In this document: in pieces, positions 18,042 through 25,484 of the stretch
Numbering within the stretch: position 1 is the first letter of the stretch
How the letters are laid out: every line of letters begins with the position of its first letter
Assembly (NCBI RefSeq): GCF_007713735.2
Contig: NZ_VMNW02000034.1
Span: forward strand, 1 to 64,000
Direction: 5' to 3'
DNA length: 64,000 nucleotides
Origin: Amycolatopsis acidicola
GTDB lineage: Bacteria > Actinomycetota > Actinomycetes > Mycobacteriales > Pseudonocardiaceae
Position numbers and translations under genes: made by a program
Notes under the pieces: model-generated
Told to the model about the DNA's origin: nothing
Databases searched by the model: none
Seen by the model: only the letters and a program-made list of their open reading frames with translations

Positions 18042-18911
18042 TCAGCGCAGCGCGGCCCGGATGATCCCCGCCATCCCGGTCATCCCGGACAGGAACGGGT
18101 GGTACGGCGCGGCGACGAGGCTCAGCGACTGCCCGTTGATCCACGCCGCCGCGCCGGCACAGGCGTCGTGCCCGAGCGACGGGGTGAATGTGTCCACATA
18201 GGACGAAGAGCCGTCGTCGGCCGCGGCCTTCGCGATCGCCGTGTTCAGTGCTTCCTCGACGCTGTTGAGCCAGGCGTAGTCCCCGTCGGCGAAGGGCAGC
18301 ACGTCGGGGCAGGTCCCGCTCGGCGGCGCGATCCGCGGGTAGCCGATCGCGAGAACCTTCGCCTTCGGTGCCCTGGCGTGGATCTCGCCCAGCACAGTGG
18401 TGATCTTGGCCTGGGTCTGCTCGATCTCGGCCTTGATCGTGTCCACCCCATCGACCGTGAAGTGCCGCTGGCACGGGTTACCCGAAGGATCCGAGGCGCG
18501 CAGCGACGGGCAGGTGCCGACGACCGTGCCGAACACGGCGCCGTCGTTTCCGCCGATGCCGATCGTCACGAGGTCGGTGTCCGTGCGGAGCGCGTCGAGC
18601 TGCGGGGCGTTGGTGCCGAAGGTGATTGTCTGCGGCGACGTCATGTCGGTGGTGTCGGCGCCGCTGCAACTGACGTCGGTGTAGGAGGACACGCCCAGCC
18701 GGAAGGCGAGCTGCGCGGGGTAGTTCGACGTGGAGCGGAAGCAGCCCGCGGGGTCGAGCCGGGGGAGCGGGATCAGCGGCCCGGCGGTGTAGGAGTCGCC
18801 GAGCGCGACGTAACGGGAATAGTGCCGGGTGGCCGCGCCGGCCGGGAGGGCCGAGGCCAGCAGGGTCAGGGCGGCGAGAACAGCGACGGTGATGCTACGG
18901 CGTGCGCGCAT
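18042..18911 (-). CDS. Secreted SGNH/GDSL esterase (lipase)
   Basis: A 289-residue secreted lipase of the Streptomyces-type SGNH family. A Sec signal peptide (about residues 1-27, ending ASALPAGAA) is followed by block I YVALGDSYTAG (nucleophile Ser), block III IGIGGNDGAVF, and a C-terminal SLVAAPYHPFLSG carrying the catalytic His. Cysteine pairs fit the disulfides of this family. AGGAAAG precedes the ATG at 18911. It would hydrolyse acyl esters outside the cell. Confidence 0.92.
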   Translation of the reverse strand: MRARRSITVAVLAALTLLASALPAGAATRHYSRYVALGDSYTAGPLIPLPRLDPAGCFRSTSNYPAQLAFRLGVSSYTDVSCSGADTTDMTSPQTITFGTNAPQLDALRTDTDLVTIGIGGNDGAVFGTVVGTCPSLRASDPSGNPCQRHFTVDGVDTIKAEIEQTQAKITTVLGEIHARAPKAKVLAIGYPRIAPPSGTCPDVLPFADGDYAWLNSVEEALNTAIAKAAADDGSSSYVDTFTPSLGHDACAGAAAWINGQSLSLVAAPYHPFLSGMTGMAGIIRAALR

Positions 18912-18964
18912 GGTTCTTTCCTAGTCGCGCGCCACCTCGCCGGTCGCCGCCCGTTCGGGTGGAG

Positions 18965-19555
18965 TTACGCCCGGTACACGATCAGGTAGCGCCAGAAGAC
19001 GAGTGGCCGCACCGTCCGCCCTGGCAGCAGCGCCGCCGACTCCCGGCGGACCGCGGTCATGGCCGGGAAGTCCATCCGCACCGGCGGCCGCGGCTCGGAA
19101 CCGGCCCCGCCATTGAGCCGGTCGCCCGCGGCGACGGCCAGCCGCGCGGCCAGGTTGAGCGGCGGCGCGGCCAGCCACCAGTGCGCGAAATCCCGTGGCG
19201 CGCCCGGCCTGGCGACGCCCAGCACCACGAGCACACCACCCGGCGTAAGCGCTTGCCGGAGCTTCGTCACGGTGGCGAACGGGACGTGGTGCAGCGACGC
19301 GAGACACGAGATGAAGTCGTAGCGGCCCAGTTCCGCGGTCGTGATGTCGTCGTGCCGGTAGTCCTGCTCGCCGAGCGCGCGGGCGGTGTCGATCACCCGG
19401 CGGTCCGCGTCGATCCCCGTCACTTCGAGCCCCGCCGCGGCGAGGCGGCGGGCGAAGAGGCCGGTGCCGCATCCCACGTCCAGTGCGGTCCGGGCGCCGC
19501 GGGGCACCTGCCGCAGCAACAGCGGGTGGTAGTGGTGGTTGTGGTCAAAGGGCAT
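18965..19555 (-). CDS. Class I SAM-dependent methyltransferase
   Basis: A 196-residue small methyltransferase with motif I TALDVGCGTGLFARRLA, the acidic end of strand 2 VTGIDADRRVI, and motif IV-like YDFISCLASLHHV, followed by LTPGGVLVVLGVARPG. The N-terminus is His-rich (FDHNHHYHPLLLRQ). Substrate unknown. It starts head-to-head with folC only tens of bases away, so the two promoters must overlap each other's coding ends. Confidence 0.88.
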   Translation of the reverse strand: MPFDHNHHYHPLLLRQVPRGARTALDVGCGTGLFARRLAAAGLEVTGIDADRRVIDTARALGEQDYRHDDITTAELGRYDFISCLASLHHVPFATVTKLRQALTPGGVLVVLGVARPGAPRDFAHWWLAAPPLNLAARLAVAAGDRLNGGAGSEPRPPVRMDFPAMTAVRRESAALLPGRTVRPLVFWRYLIVYRA

Positions 19556-19583
19556 GGGATCACGATGCCGGAAACCGCGAACG

Positions 19584-19589
19584 TAGACT
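19584..19589 (+). promoter_or_regulatory. -10 box supporting a leaderless GTG start for folC
   Basis: TAGACT is followed by 8 bases and GTG (19598) in the folC frame. It lies inside what would be coding sequence if folC began at the ATG at 19565, so it argues for the later start. Sequence-based inference. Confidence 0.45.
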
Positions 19590-19597
19590 TGACAACC

Positions 19598-21058
19598 GTG
19601 GAAGAGGAGTACCCAGCCGAGCTGTCCAGCGGCGACAACTTCGTGGCAGGGCCTCTGCCGGACGACCCAGAAGAGACCGAGACCGTCGACGTCGAGGCGG
19701 TCGAGAGGCAGGCCCGCCAGGAGCTGCTGGCGGTCGAGGCCGAGCTGAACCAGCGCTGGCCGGAGAGCCGCATCGAACCTTCGCTGGACCGGATCAAGGC
19801 ACTGGTCACGGTCCTCGGCGACCCCCAGAAGACGTATCCGGTGCTGCACGTCGCCGGCACCAACGGCAAGGGCTCGACGGCCCGGATGATCGACGCGCTG
19901 CTGACCAGGATGGGCCTGCGCGTCGGCCGCTACACCAGCCCGCACCTGCAGCTGGTCACCGAGCGCATCGCGCTCGACGGCGCGCCCATCCCGGCGTCGC
20001 GCTACGTCGAGATCTACCGCGACATCGCGCCGTACGTGCACATGGTGGACGCGGCGGGCGGCCCGGCGATGAGCAAGTTCGAGGTGCTCACCGGCATGGC
20101 TTTCGCCGCCTTCGCCGACGCGCCGGTGGAGGCCGCGGTGGTCGAGGTCGGCCTCGGCGGCCGGTGGGACGCGACGAACGTGGCCGACGGCCAGGTCGCC
20201 ACGATCACCCCGATCGGCATCGACCACGTCGAGTACCTCGGCGGCGACATCACCGGCATCGCGGGGGAGAAGGCCGGGATCATCAAGCCCGGCAGCGTCG
20301 CGGTGCTGGCCGAGCAGGAGCCCGAAGTCCAGAAGGTGCTGCTGGAGCGCGCCGTCGAGGTGGACGCCACGGTGGCCCGCGCGGGCAGCGAATTCGGCGT
20401 ACTGCAAAGGGAAATCGCCGTGGGCGGGCAGCTGCTGAAGCTGCAGGGCCTCGGCGGCGTTTACGACGAGATCTTCCTCCCGCTGCACGGGGTGCACCAG
20501 GCCAACAACGCAGCGCTCGCGCTCGCGTCGGTCGAGGCGTTCTTCGGCGCGGGCAAGGACAAGCAGCTGGTGATCGAGGCCGTGCGCGAAGCGTTCGCGG
20601 AGGTCGAGACGCCGGGCAGGCTGGAGCGCGTGCGCGCGGCCCCGGCCGTGATGATCGATGCGGCGCACAACCCGCACGGAGCGCGGGCGCTCGCGGCGAC
20701 GATCGCCGAGGAGTTCGCCTTCCGCCGCTTGGCGGCGGTGGTCGGCGTGATGGCGGAGAAGGACGCGCGCGGGATCCTCGAGGCGCTCGAGCCGGTCGTC
20801 TCGGAAATCGTGGTGACGCGCAACAGCTCCCCGCGCGCGATGCCGCTCGACGAGTTGAACGAGCTGGCACTGCTGGTGTTCGGCGAGGACAGGGTGGTCG
20901 CGGAGCCGAGCCTGGAGGCCGCGATCGAGACGGCCGTGGCGCTCGTCGAAGAGAACGACGACCCGGAGGAACCGCTGTCCGGCGGCGGTGTGCTGGTGAC
21001 CGGTTCGGTGGTCACCGCGGGCGAGGCGCGGACGTTGTTCGGAAAGGAACCGGCGTGA
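19598..21058 (+). CDS. folC: Folylpolyglutamate synthase / dihydrofolate synthase
   Basis: A Mur-ligase-type enzyme that adds glutamate to folates (and in many bacteria makes dihydrofolate). It is about 486 residues from the GTG at 19598, or 497 from the ATG at 19565. The ATP loop HVAGTNGKGSTARMI, VEVGLGGRWDATNV, ITPIGIDHVEYLG and the C-terminal-domain VMIDAAHNPHGARAL are all present. The acidic N-terminal extension is common in this order. It overlaps the DUF4233 gene by 4 bases (GTGA), as in mycobacteria (Rv2447c-Rv2446c). The start is debatable; the leaderless -10 at 19584 favours 19598. Confidence 0.95.
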   Translation: MEEEYPAELSSGDNFVAGPLPDDPEETETVDVEAVERQARQELLAVEAELNQRWPESRIEPSLDRIKALVTVLGDPQKTYPVLHVAGTNGKGSTARMIDALLTRMGLRVGRYTSPHLQLVTERIALDGAPIPASRYVEIYRDIAPYVHMVDAAGGPAMSKFEVLTGMAFAAFADAPVEAAVVEVGLGGRWDATNVADGQVATITPIGIDHVEYLGGDITGIAGEKAGIIKPGSVAVLAEQEPEVQKVLLERAVEVDATVARAGSEFGVLQREIAVGGQLLKLQGLGGVYDEIFLPLHGVHQANNAALALASVEAFFGAGKDKQLVIEAVREAFAEVETPGRLERVRAAPAVMIDAAHNPHGARALAATIAEEFAFRRLAAVVGVMAEKDARGILEALEPVVSEIVVTRNSSPRAMPLDELNELALLVFGEDRVVAEPSLEAAIETAVALVEENDDPEEPLSGGGVLVTGSVVTAGEARTLFGKEPA

Positions 21059-21462
21059 GCGAAGAGCAGCAGGCCGTCCGGCCGCCGGCGAAGGACCCGA
21101 TGAAGGGCTTCCGCGGCGTCATGTCCGGCACCCTGATCCTGGAAGCGATCACGGTCGGCCTCGCGGTGCCGGTGATCGCGCGGCTCGGCGGCGGCGTCGG
21201 CACCGCGAAGGGCTGGACGGTGATCGCGGTGGCCGTGCTGCTCGTACTGTGCTGCGGCGTGGTGCGGCGGCCGTGGGCGGTGCCGGTGATCCTGGCGCTG
21301 CAGGTCGTGCTGATGGCGTTCTTCTTCCTGAACCTCACCGCGATCGGCGTGATCGGCTTGCTGTTCCTCGCCTTCTGGCTGTGGGCGCTGTGGCTGCGCC
21401 GCGACGTCGCGCGCCGGATGGCCGCGGGCACGCTGCCGAGCCAGCAGCCGCCCGCGGCGTAA
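21055..21462 (+). CDS. DUF4233 membrane protein downstream of folC
   Basis: A 135-residue protein with four hydrophobic helices (TLILEAITVGLAVPVIARLG, VIAVAVLLVLCCGV, VPVILALQVVLMAFFFLNL, IGVIGLLFLAFWLWALWL) and short charged ends. It corresponds to the conserved DUF4233 gene that follows folC throughout mycobacteria and relatives. GGAAAGG lies upstream of the GTG, which overlaps the folC stop. The function of the family is unknown. It converges with the FAD-monooxygenase gene 4 bases later. Confidence 0.88.
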   Translation: MSEEQQAVRPPAKDPMKGFRGVMSGTLILEAITVGLAVPVIARLGGGVGTAKGWTVIAVAVLLVLCCGVVRRPWAVPVILALQVVLMAFFFLNLTAIGVIGLLFLAFWLWALWLRRDVARRMAAGTLPSQQPPAA

Positions 21463-21466
21463 CCCG

Positions 21467-22954
21467 TCAGACCTTTTCGGACATCCGGAACCACTGCCCG
21501 AGCGCCTCGGTGAGCCCGTCGCCGCCGGCCCAGGCCACATAGCCGTCCGGGCGGATGAGCACGGCGTCGGCGGGCGGCTCGGCGGTTTCGGCGCGCACGT
21601 AGTCCACCTGCTCGTGCTCGAAGCCGTCATGCGCACCCGTGAAGTCCAGCAGCACGGCGCGGCCGGAGCGCATCAGCTCGGCCACCCTCGTCACGCCATC
21701 GGCGCGTAGCGGGACATCCGGCATCCACCTGCCCAGCAACGGATGCGCGGGCGCGGTCAGGTCGTACCGCACGTCGGCCCCGGCGAGCATTTCCGCGATT
21801 CGTTGCCGCACAACGCTTTCGTCCAGCAGCTCGCCGAACAACGCGCGCACCGAGCCGACTTCCTCGCCGGGGGAGAGCAGCGTCATCTGTGCCTGGGTGT
21901 GCAGCAAAACCCTGCGTCCCAAGGGAAGCCGCTCGCTCTCGTACGTGTCGAGCAGGCCGGGCGGAGCCCACCCTCGCACCTCCGCGGCGAGTTTCCAGCC
22001 GAGGTTCACCGCGTCCTGCAGACCCAGGTTCAGCCCCGGCCCACCGACGGCGGGGTGGACGTGTGCCGCGTCGCCGAGCAGGAGCACCCGGCCTTCGCGG
22101 TAGCGCTCGGCCTGTCGCGCGTTGCTGCCGGTGCGGCGCCGCCACACGAGCGGATCGTCGTCCTCGGGCAGGCTCATCGGCAGGTCGCGGCCCAGCACCC
22201 GGCGCACCGCGGCGCGGAGTTCGTCGAGTGTCACCGGGATGTCCTCCGACACCGCGGGCCGGCCCCATTCGAGCAGGCTCACCCGGAAAACGCCGGGCTC
22301 GAACGGCGCCAGCGCGAACGCGCCCCGCGGTGACCGGTGCCATTGGAACGGCCGCACCGGACCGTCCGGGGTCTCGATCTCCCCACCCGTCGTGAAAGCC
22401 GACGGATCGAGCAACACGCGGCCCTGCACCGAAGTGAAGCTGTCGTCGCTGGTGCCGGGGAAGCCGATGCCCACCTGCTTGCGCACGACGCTGTGGCCGC
22501 CGTCCGCGCCGACGAGGTACCGCGTCTCCAGCGTGCCGTCGTTCGTCTCGACGACGACCTTGTCCTCGTCCTGGCTCAGCGACACCAGTTCCTGCCCACG
22601 CCGGATTTCGACGCCCAGCTCCAGCGCGTACTCGGTCAGGCGCGCTTCGAGCGTGCGCTGCGGGAGCGGCAGCACGTACAGCGGATGGTCGCCGAGCGAA
22701 CGCAGCTCCAGCGGGAAACCGGCGAACTGGTAGCCGGGCGCCGGGCTGGGTTTCCCGGCGCCGGAGATCCGCTGGTACAGCCCGCGGTAGTCGAGCAGCT
22801 GCACCACGCGGCCGACGAGCCCGTTCGCCTTCGGGGTGCTCGGTGGCTCGGGAAGTCGTTCCAGGACAACGGGTTTCACCCCGGCGAGGCGGAGTTCACA
22901 GGCCAGGAACAGCCCGTTCGGCCCGGCGCCGGCGATGACGACGTCCTCGGTCAT
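21467..22954 (-). CDS. FAD-dependent aromatic monooxygenase (PheA/TfdB type)
   Basis: A 495-residue class A flavoprotein hydroxylase: FAD-binding VVIAGAGPNGLFLACELRL at the N-terminus, the mid motif YLVGADGGHSVVRK, and GRVLLLGDAAHVHPAVGGPG near residue 280, which binds the FAD pyrophosphate/ribityl and NADPH. A thioredoxin-like tail is reduced. Relatives hydroxylate phenols, polyketide aromatics or rifamycins; which applies here cannot be decided. Its start overlaps the stop of a TetR gene (ATGA), so it is very probably the gene controlled by that TetR. Confidence 0.9.
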   Translation of the reverse strand: MTEDVVIAGAGPNGLFLACELRLAGVKPVVLERLPEPPSTPKANGLVGRVVQLLDYRGLYQRISGAGKPSPAPGYQFAGFPLELRSLGDHPLYVLPLPQRTLEARLTEYALELGVEIRRGQELVSLSQDEDKVVVETNDGTLETRYLVGADGGHSVVRKQVGIGFPGTSDDSFTSVQGRVLLDPSAFTTGGEIETPDGPVRPFQWHRSPRGAFALAPFEPGVFRVSLLEWGRPAVSEDIPVTLDELRAAVRRVLGRDLPMSLPEDDDPLVWRRRTGSNARQAERYREGRVLLLGDAAHVHPAVGGPGLNLGLQDAVNLGWKLAAEVRGWAPPGLLDTYESERLPLGRRVLLHTQAQMTLLSPGEEVGSVRALFGELLDESVVRQRIAEMLAGADVRYDLTAPAHPLLGRWMPDVPLRADGVTRVAELMRSGRAVLLDFTGAHDGFEHEQVDYVRAETAEPPADAVLIRPDGYVAWAGGDGLTEALGQWFRMSEKV

Positions 22955-23544
22955 GACGGTCTCTTTTCGTCGAGTTCGATGTGGATCCGGGAAAGTGCTT
23001 GGCGGAGCAGGGTTTCCAGTGGCGCGGGCGGGTCGGCACGCAGCCACTGCTCGCTCGCGACCTGCACGGCGAGCTGGATCGCGCCCGCGACCAGCCTGGG
23101 TGTCAGGTCCTGTTCACCGAGGCCGAGCCGTTCGGCGACGGCCAGCGTCAGCTCGGCCTCGGCCGCACGGGAGCCGCGCAGGAATTCCCCTTGCAGCGCA
23201 GGGTTTTCCAGCATCATCCGCACTCCGGCGAGCCACGACTCGTCCGGCGTGTCGCGCGACGCGTGCTGCGTCAGCGTGGCTTCCGTGAGCGCCTCCCAGA
23301 GCGGCTCGCCGGACGGGCGCGCCCGGAGCTGCTCGGCGATGCCGGTGGTGCGCTCCGTCGCCCGCCACACGATCGCCGCCTGTTTGCTGGGGAAGTAGTT
23401 GTTGAAGGTGCGCGGTGAGACGTTCGCCGCCGCCGCGATGTCCTCGACGCGCACGTGCTCGAGCCCGCGCTCGACAGCCAGGTGCAACGCCGCGTCGCTC
23501 AGCGCCTGCCGCGTTTCTCGCTTCTTCCGCTCACGCAACCCCAT
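22951..23544 (-). CDS. TetR-family transcriptional regulator
   Basis: A 197-residue TetR repressor with helix-turn-helix VRVEDIAAAANVSPRTFNNYFPSKQAAI (about residues 30-57) and a ligand domain typical of the MftR/PksA-like C-terminus (EFLRGSRAAEAELTLAVAERLG). The ATG at 23544 has TACAGT (23552-23557) 7 bases upstream, a leaderless start. Two palindromes over its promoter suggest autoregulation. The stop overlaps the FAD-monooxygenase start, so both are made from one transcript. Confidence 0.92.
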   Translation of the reverse strand: MGLRERKKRETRQALSDAALHLAVERGLEHVRVEDIAAAANVSPRTFNNYFPSKQAAIVWRATERTTGIAEQLRARPSGEPLWEALTEATLTQHASRDTPDESWLAGVRMMLENPALQGEFLRGSRAAEAELTLAVAERLGLGEQDLTPRLVAGAIQLAVQVASEQWLRADPPAPLETLLRQALSRIHIELDEKRPS

Positions 23545-23551
23545 GCCCTCG

Positions 23552-23590
23552 ACTGTAGCGCAAAACTTGCGTGTTGCGCAAAGTTTCGCA
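23552..23590. promoter_or_regulatory. tetR-monooxygenase promoter with two operator palindromes
   Basis: CGCAA-AAC-TTGCG (23559-23571) is a perfect 13-base palindrome. TGCGCAAAGTTTCGCA (23575-23590) is an imperfect one. On the minus strand the -10 is TACAGT (23552-23557), with TTGCGC about 18 bases upstream as -35, so both palindromes sit in the promoter. Probably the local TetR's own operators. Confidence 0.55.
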
Positions 23591-23598
23591 CTAAGCAA

Positions 23599-23668
23599 AT
23601 AGAGAACAGTGCTCTTGACAATGACCGCTGCTCCAGTGTTGACTCGGCACATAGAGAGCGGTGCTCTC
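23599..23668 (+). promoter_or_regulatory. Twin operator repeats upstream of the DUF4260 gene
   Basis: Two similar copies begin ATAGAGA at 23599 and 23651, 52 bases (about five helical turns) apart. The second copy contains the perfect palindrome GAGAGC-GGT-GCTCTC (23654-23668); the first has AGAGAACAGTGCTCT. A consensus -35 TTGACA (23615-23620) touches the first copy. This is the arrangement of a TetR-repressed promoter, but the sites do not resemble those over the neighbouring tetR. Confidence 0.5.
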
Positions 23669-23698
23669 GAAAGTCATCGCTGATCTCGGAGGCTGAAA

Positions 23699-24070
23699 AT
23701 GAAGAGAATCGCCAACGCCCTGCTCGCCGCGCTCCTGGTGCCGCTCGCCGTGTACGAGGCGTTCTCTTATGGCGGCTGGGTCGCGGTCGCGGTGGTGGCC
23801 GGGCTCATCGGCCCCGACCTGACGTTCCTGATCGGCATTGGTCAGCAGGCCGAGCACGGGGTGCTGCCGCGCCGGGTCGTGCCTTTCTACAACGCCCTGC
23901 ACTTCTGGCCGGTGCCGCTGTTCGTCATGGTTTCGCCGTTGTTCCTCTACGACTCGAAAGCCGTGTACGCACTCGGTCTCGCCTGGCTCGCGCACATCTG
24001 CGCCGACCGCGCCTTCGGCTACGGCCTGCGCGCCGCCGACGGAACGCAACGCGCGGTCGCCCACAGCTAG
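23699..24070 (+). CDS. DUF4260 membrane protein
   Basis: A 123-residue protein with three or four membrane helices and the family-typical end LAHICADRAFGYGLRAADGT, plus GPDLTFLIGIGQQAEHGVLP and YNALHFWPVPL in the middle. These match DUF4260, a small integral membrane family of unknown function often found beside TetR regulators. GGAGG lies 6 bases before the ATG at 23699. Transcription is probably controlled at the twin operators immediately upstream. Confidence 0.8.
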   Translation: MKRIANALLAALLVPLAVYEAFSYGGWVAVAVVAGLIGPDLTFLIGIGQQAEHGVLPRRVVPFYNALHFWPVPLFVMVSPLFLYDSKAVYALGLAWLAHICADRAFGYGLRAADGTQRAVAHS

Positions 24071-24149
24071 GCGTTCCTGCGACGGCGCGCCCTCCGAACC
24101 CCGCGCTGTGGACGAGGACCCTGCGCCCACGGCGGTGAAGCACCGGCCG

Positions 24150-24164
24150 TTAGGCTGCGCCTAA
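24150..24164. promoter_or_regulatory. Palindrome upstream of ndk
   Basis: TTAGGC-TGC-GCCTAA is a perfect inverted repeat 33 bases before the ndk start. It could be an operator, or simply contain the -10 region. Too short for an iron-regulator (DtxR/IdeR) box, whose halves are farther apart. Confidence 0.3.
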
Positions 24165-24197
24165 TTCGTCAGCCTTAATCGAGGAGTAAGAAAAGTC

Positions 24198-24608
24198 GTG
24201 AGTGAACGCACGCTCGTCCTGGTCAAGCCCGATGGCGTGAAGCGCGGACTCGTCGGCGAGGTCATTTCGCGGATCGAGCGCAAGGGCCTGACCCTGGCCG
24301 CGCTGGAACTGCGGACCGTCGCGCGTTCGATCGCCGAGGAGCACTACGCCGAGCACAAGGACAAGCCGTTCTTCGGCGACCTGCTGGAGTTCATCACCTC
24401 CGGCCAGGTCGTCGCCATCGCCGTGGAGGGCCCGCGCGCGATCGCGGCGTTCCGCCAGCTGGCCGGCGGCACCGACCCGGTGGAGAAGGCCACCCCGGGC
24501 ACCCTGCGCGGCGACTTCGCCCTGGAGACCCAGTTCAACCTGGTGCACGGTTCGGACTCGCCGGAGTCGGCCGAGCGTGAGCTGAAGCTGTGGTTCCCGG
24601 ACCTGTGA
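24198..24608 (+). CDS. ndk: Nucleoside diphosphate kinase
   Basis: A 136-residue NDK that transfers the gamma phosphate of ATP to nucleoside diphosphates through a phosphohistidine. The catalytic His is in FNLVHGSDS; the N-terminal TLVLVKPDGVKRGLVGEV and KPFFGDLLEFITSG are invariant family sequence. Full length. GTG start with GAGGAG upstream. In mycobacteria ndk lies between DUF4233/folC and rne, as here, but with insertions on both sides. A strong hairpin terminator follows. Confidence 0.98.
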   Translation: MSERTLVLVKPDGVKRGLVGEVISRIERKGLTLAALELRTVARSIAEEHYAEHKDKPFFGDLLEFITSGQVVAIAVEGPRAIAAFRQLAGGTDPVEKATPGTLRGDFALETQFNLVHGSDSPESAERELKLWFPDL

Positions 24609-24619
24609 GCTGAACGGGC

Positions 24620-24665
24620 CGGTCCGGGACGCGGATCGATCACAAGCGTTGCGTCCCGGACCGGT
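24620..24665 (+). terminator. Hairpin terminator after ndk
   Basis: Perfect 14-base arms CCGGTCCGGGACGC (24620-24633) and its complement (24652-24665) around an 18-base loop, starting 11 bases after the ndk stop. There is no U tract, as is usual in high-GC actinobacteria. Confidence 0.85.
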
Positions 24666-24683
24666 ACGGTCCACCATCACCCC

Positions 24684-25442
24684 ATGACCGCCAGCGTCGG
24701 CGATTTGCCCAAATCGGTGCTAGCTCGTGGACTCCTGTTGCTGGACGCCTTCCAGTCGACGGACACCGAACTCACCCTCGCCGAGCTCACCGGCCGCACG
24801 GGGTTGCCGAAAGCGACCGCGCACAGGCTCGTCGGCGAGCTGGTCCGCTGGGGCGGGCTGGAGCGCTCGGGGCAGTCATACCGGCTGAGCATGAAGTTGT
24901 TCGAGCTGGGCCAGCGCGTGCCGCGAAGGCGTGACCTGCGCGAAGCCGCCCTCCCGTATCTGCAGGACCTCTACGAGTCCACGCACGAGAACATCCACCT
25001 TGCCGTACCGGACGGCGCGCAGACCCTGTTCCTGGAGAAGGTCACCGGCCACCGCTCCACGCCCGTGCTGTCGCGGGTCGGTTCCCGGATGCCGGTGCAC
25101 TGCACCGCCACCGGCAAGATCTTCCTCGCGCTGGGGCCGCCCTCGTACTTCCGGCACATCGCCGCCGCGGGCCTCGTCCGCAAGACGGCGCGCACGATCG
25201 TCGCGCCGGGATTGCTGCGCCGCGAGCTGGATCGCGCGCAGGAGCGCGGTTACGGAGTGAACCGCGAGGAGGCGGAAGTGGGCGTCGCCGCCGTCGCCGC
25301 ACCGGTCTACGACTCGAGCCGGCGGCTGCTCGCGGCCATCTCCATCACCGGCAGCGCCGAGCGGATGGATCTCGACAAGCTCGCGCCCGCGGTCCGCACC
25401 GCGGCCTTCGCGCTGTCACGGGAAATAGCGGGAAGCCGGTAA
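24684..25442 (+). CDS. IclR-family transcriptional regulator
   Basis: A 252-residue IclR protein. The N-terminal winged helix (LTLAELTGRTGLPKATAHRL) is followed by the effector domain with the conserved RVGSRMPVHCTATGKIFLA and a late VNREEAEVGVAAVAAPVYD. IclR effector domains bind small organic acids or aromatics. TACGGT (24666-24671) is a candidate -10, 12 bases before the ATG. It precedes an ABC exporter operon on the same strand, but a separate promoter lies between them, so a regulatory link is only possible. Confidence 0.92.
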   Translation: MTASVGDLPKSVLARGLLLLDAFQSTDTELTLAELTGRTGLPKATAHRLVGELVRWGGLERSGQSYRLSMKLFELGQRVPRRRDLREAALPYLQDLYESTHENIHLAVPDGAQTLFLEKVTGHRSTPVLSRVGSRMPVHCTATGKIFLALGPPSYFRHIAAAGLVRKTARTIVAPGLLRRELDRAQERGYGVNREEAEVGVAAVAAPVYDSSRRLLAAISITGSAERMDLDKLAPAVRTAAFALSREIAGSR

Positions 25443-25471
25443 ACCGGTCGAAAACTGTCGGTGCCCAGCCC

Positions 25472-25477
25472 TAATCT
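25472..25477 (+). promoter_or_regulatory. -10 box of a probable leaderless promoter (ABC exporter)
   Basis: TAATCT followed by 7 bases and an in-frame GTG at 25485. This supports starting the ATPase at 25485 rather than at the GTG at 25461, which lies upstream of the box. Confidence 0.5.
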
Positions 25478-25484
25478 GCACAGC

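Noticed and set aside
24150..24164. Iron-dependent DtxR/IdeR box before ndk
   Set aside because: Halves resemble TTAGG/CCTAA but the spacing is 4 bases too short, and ndk is not an iron-regulated gene.
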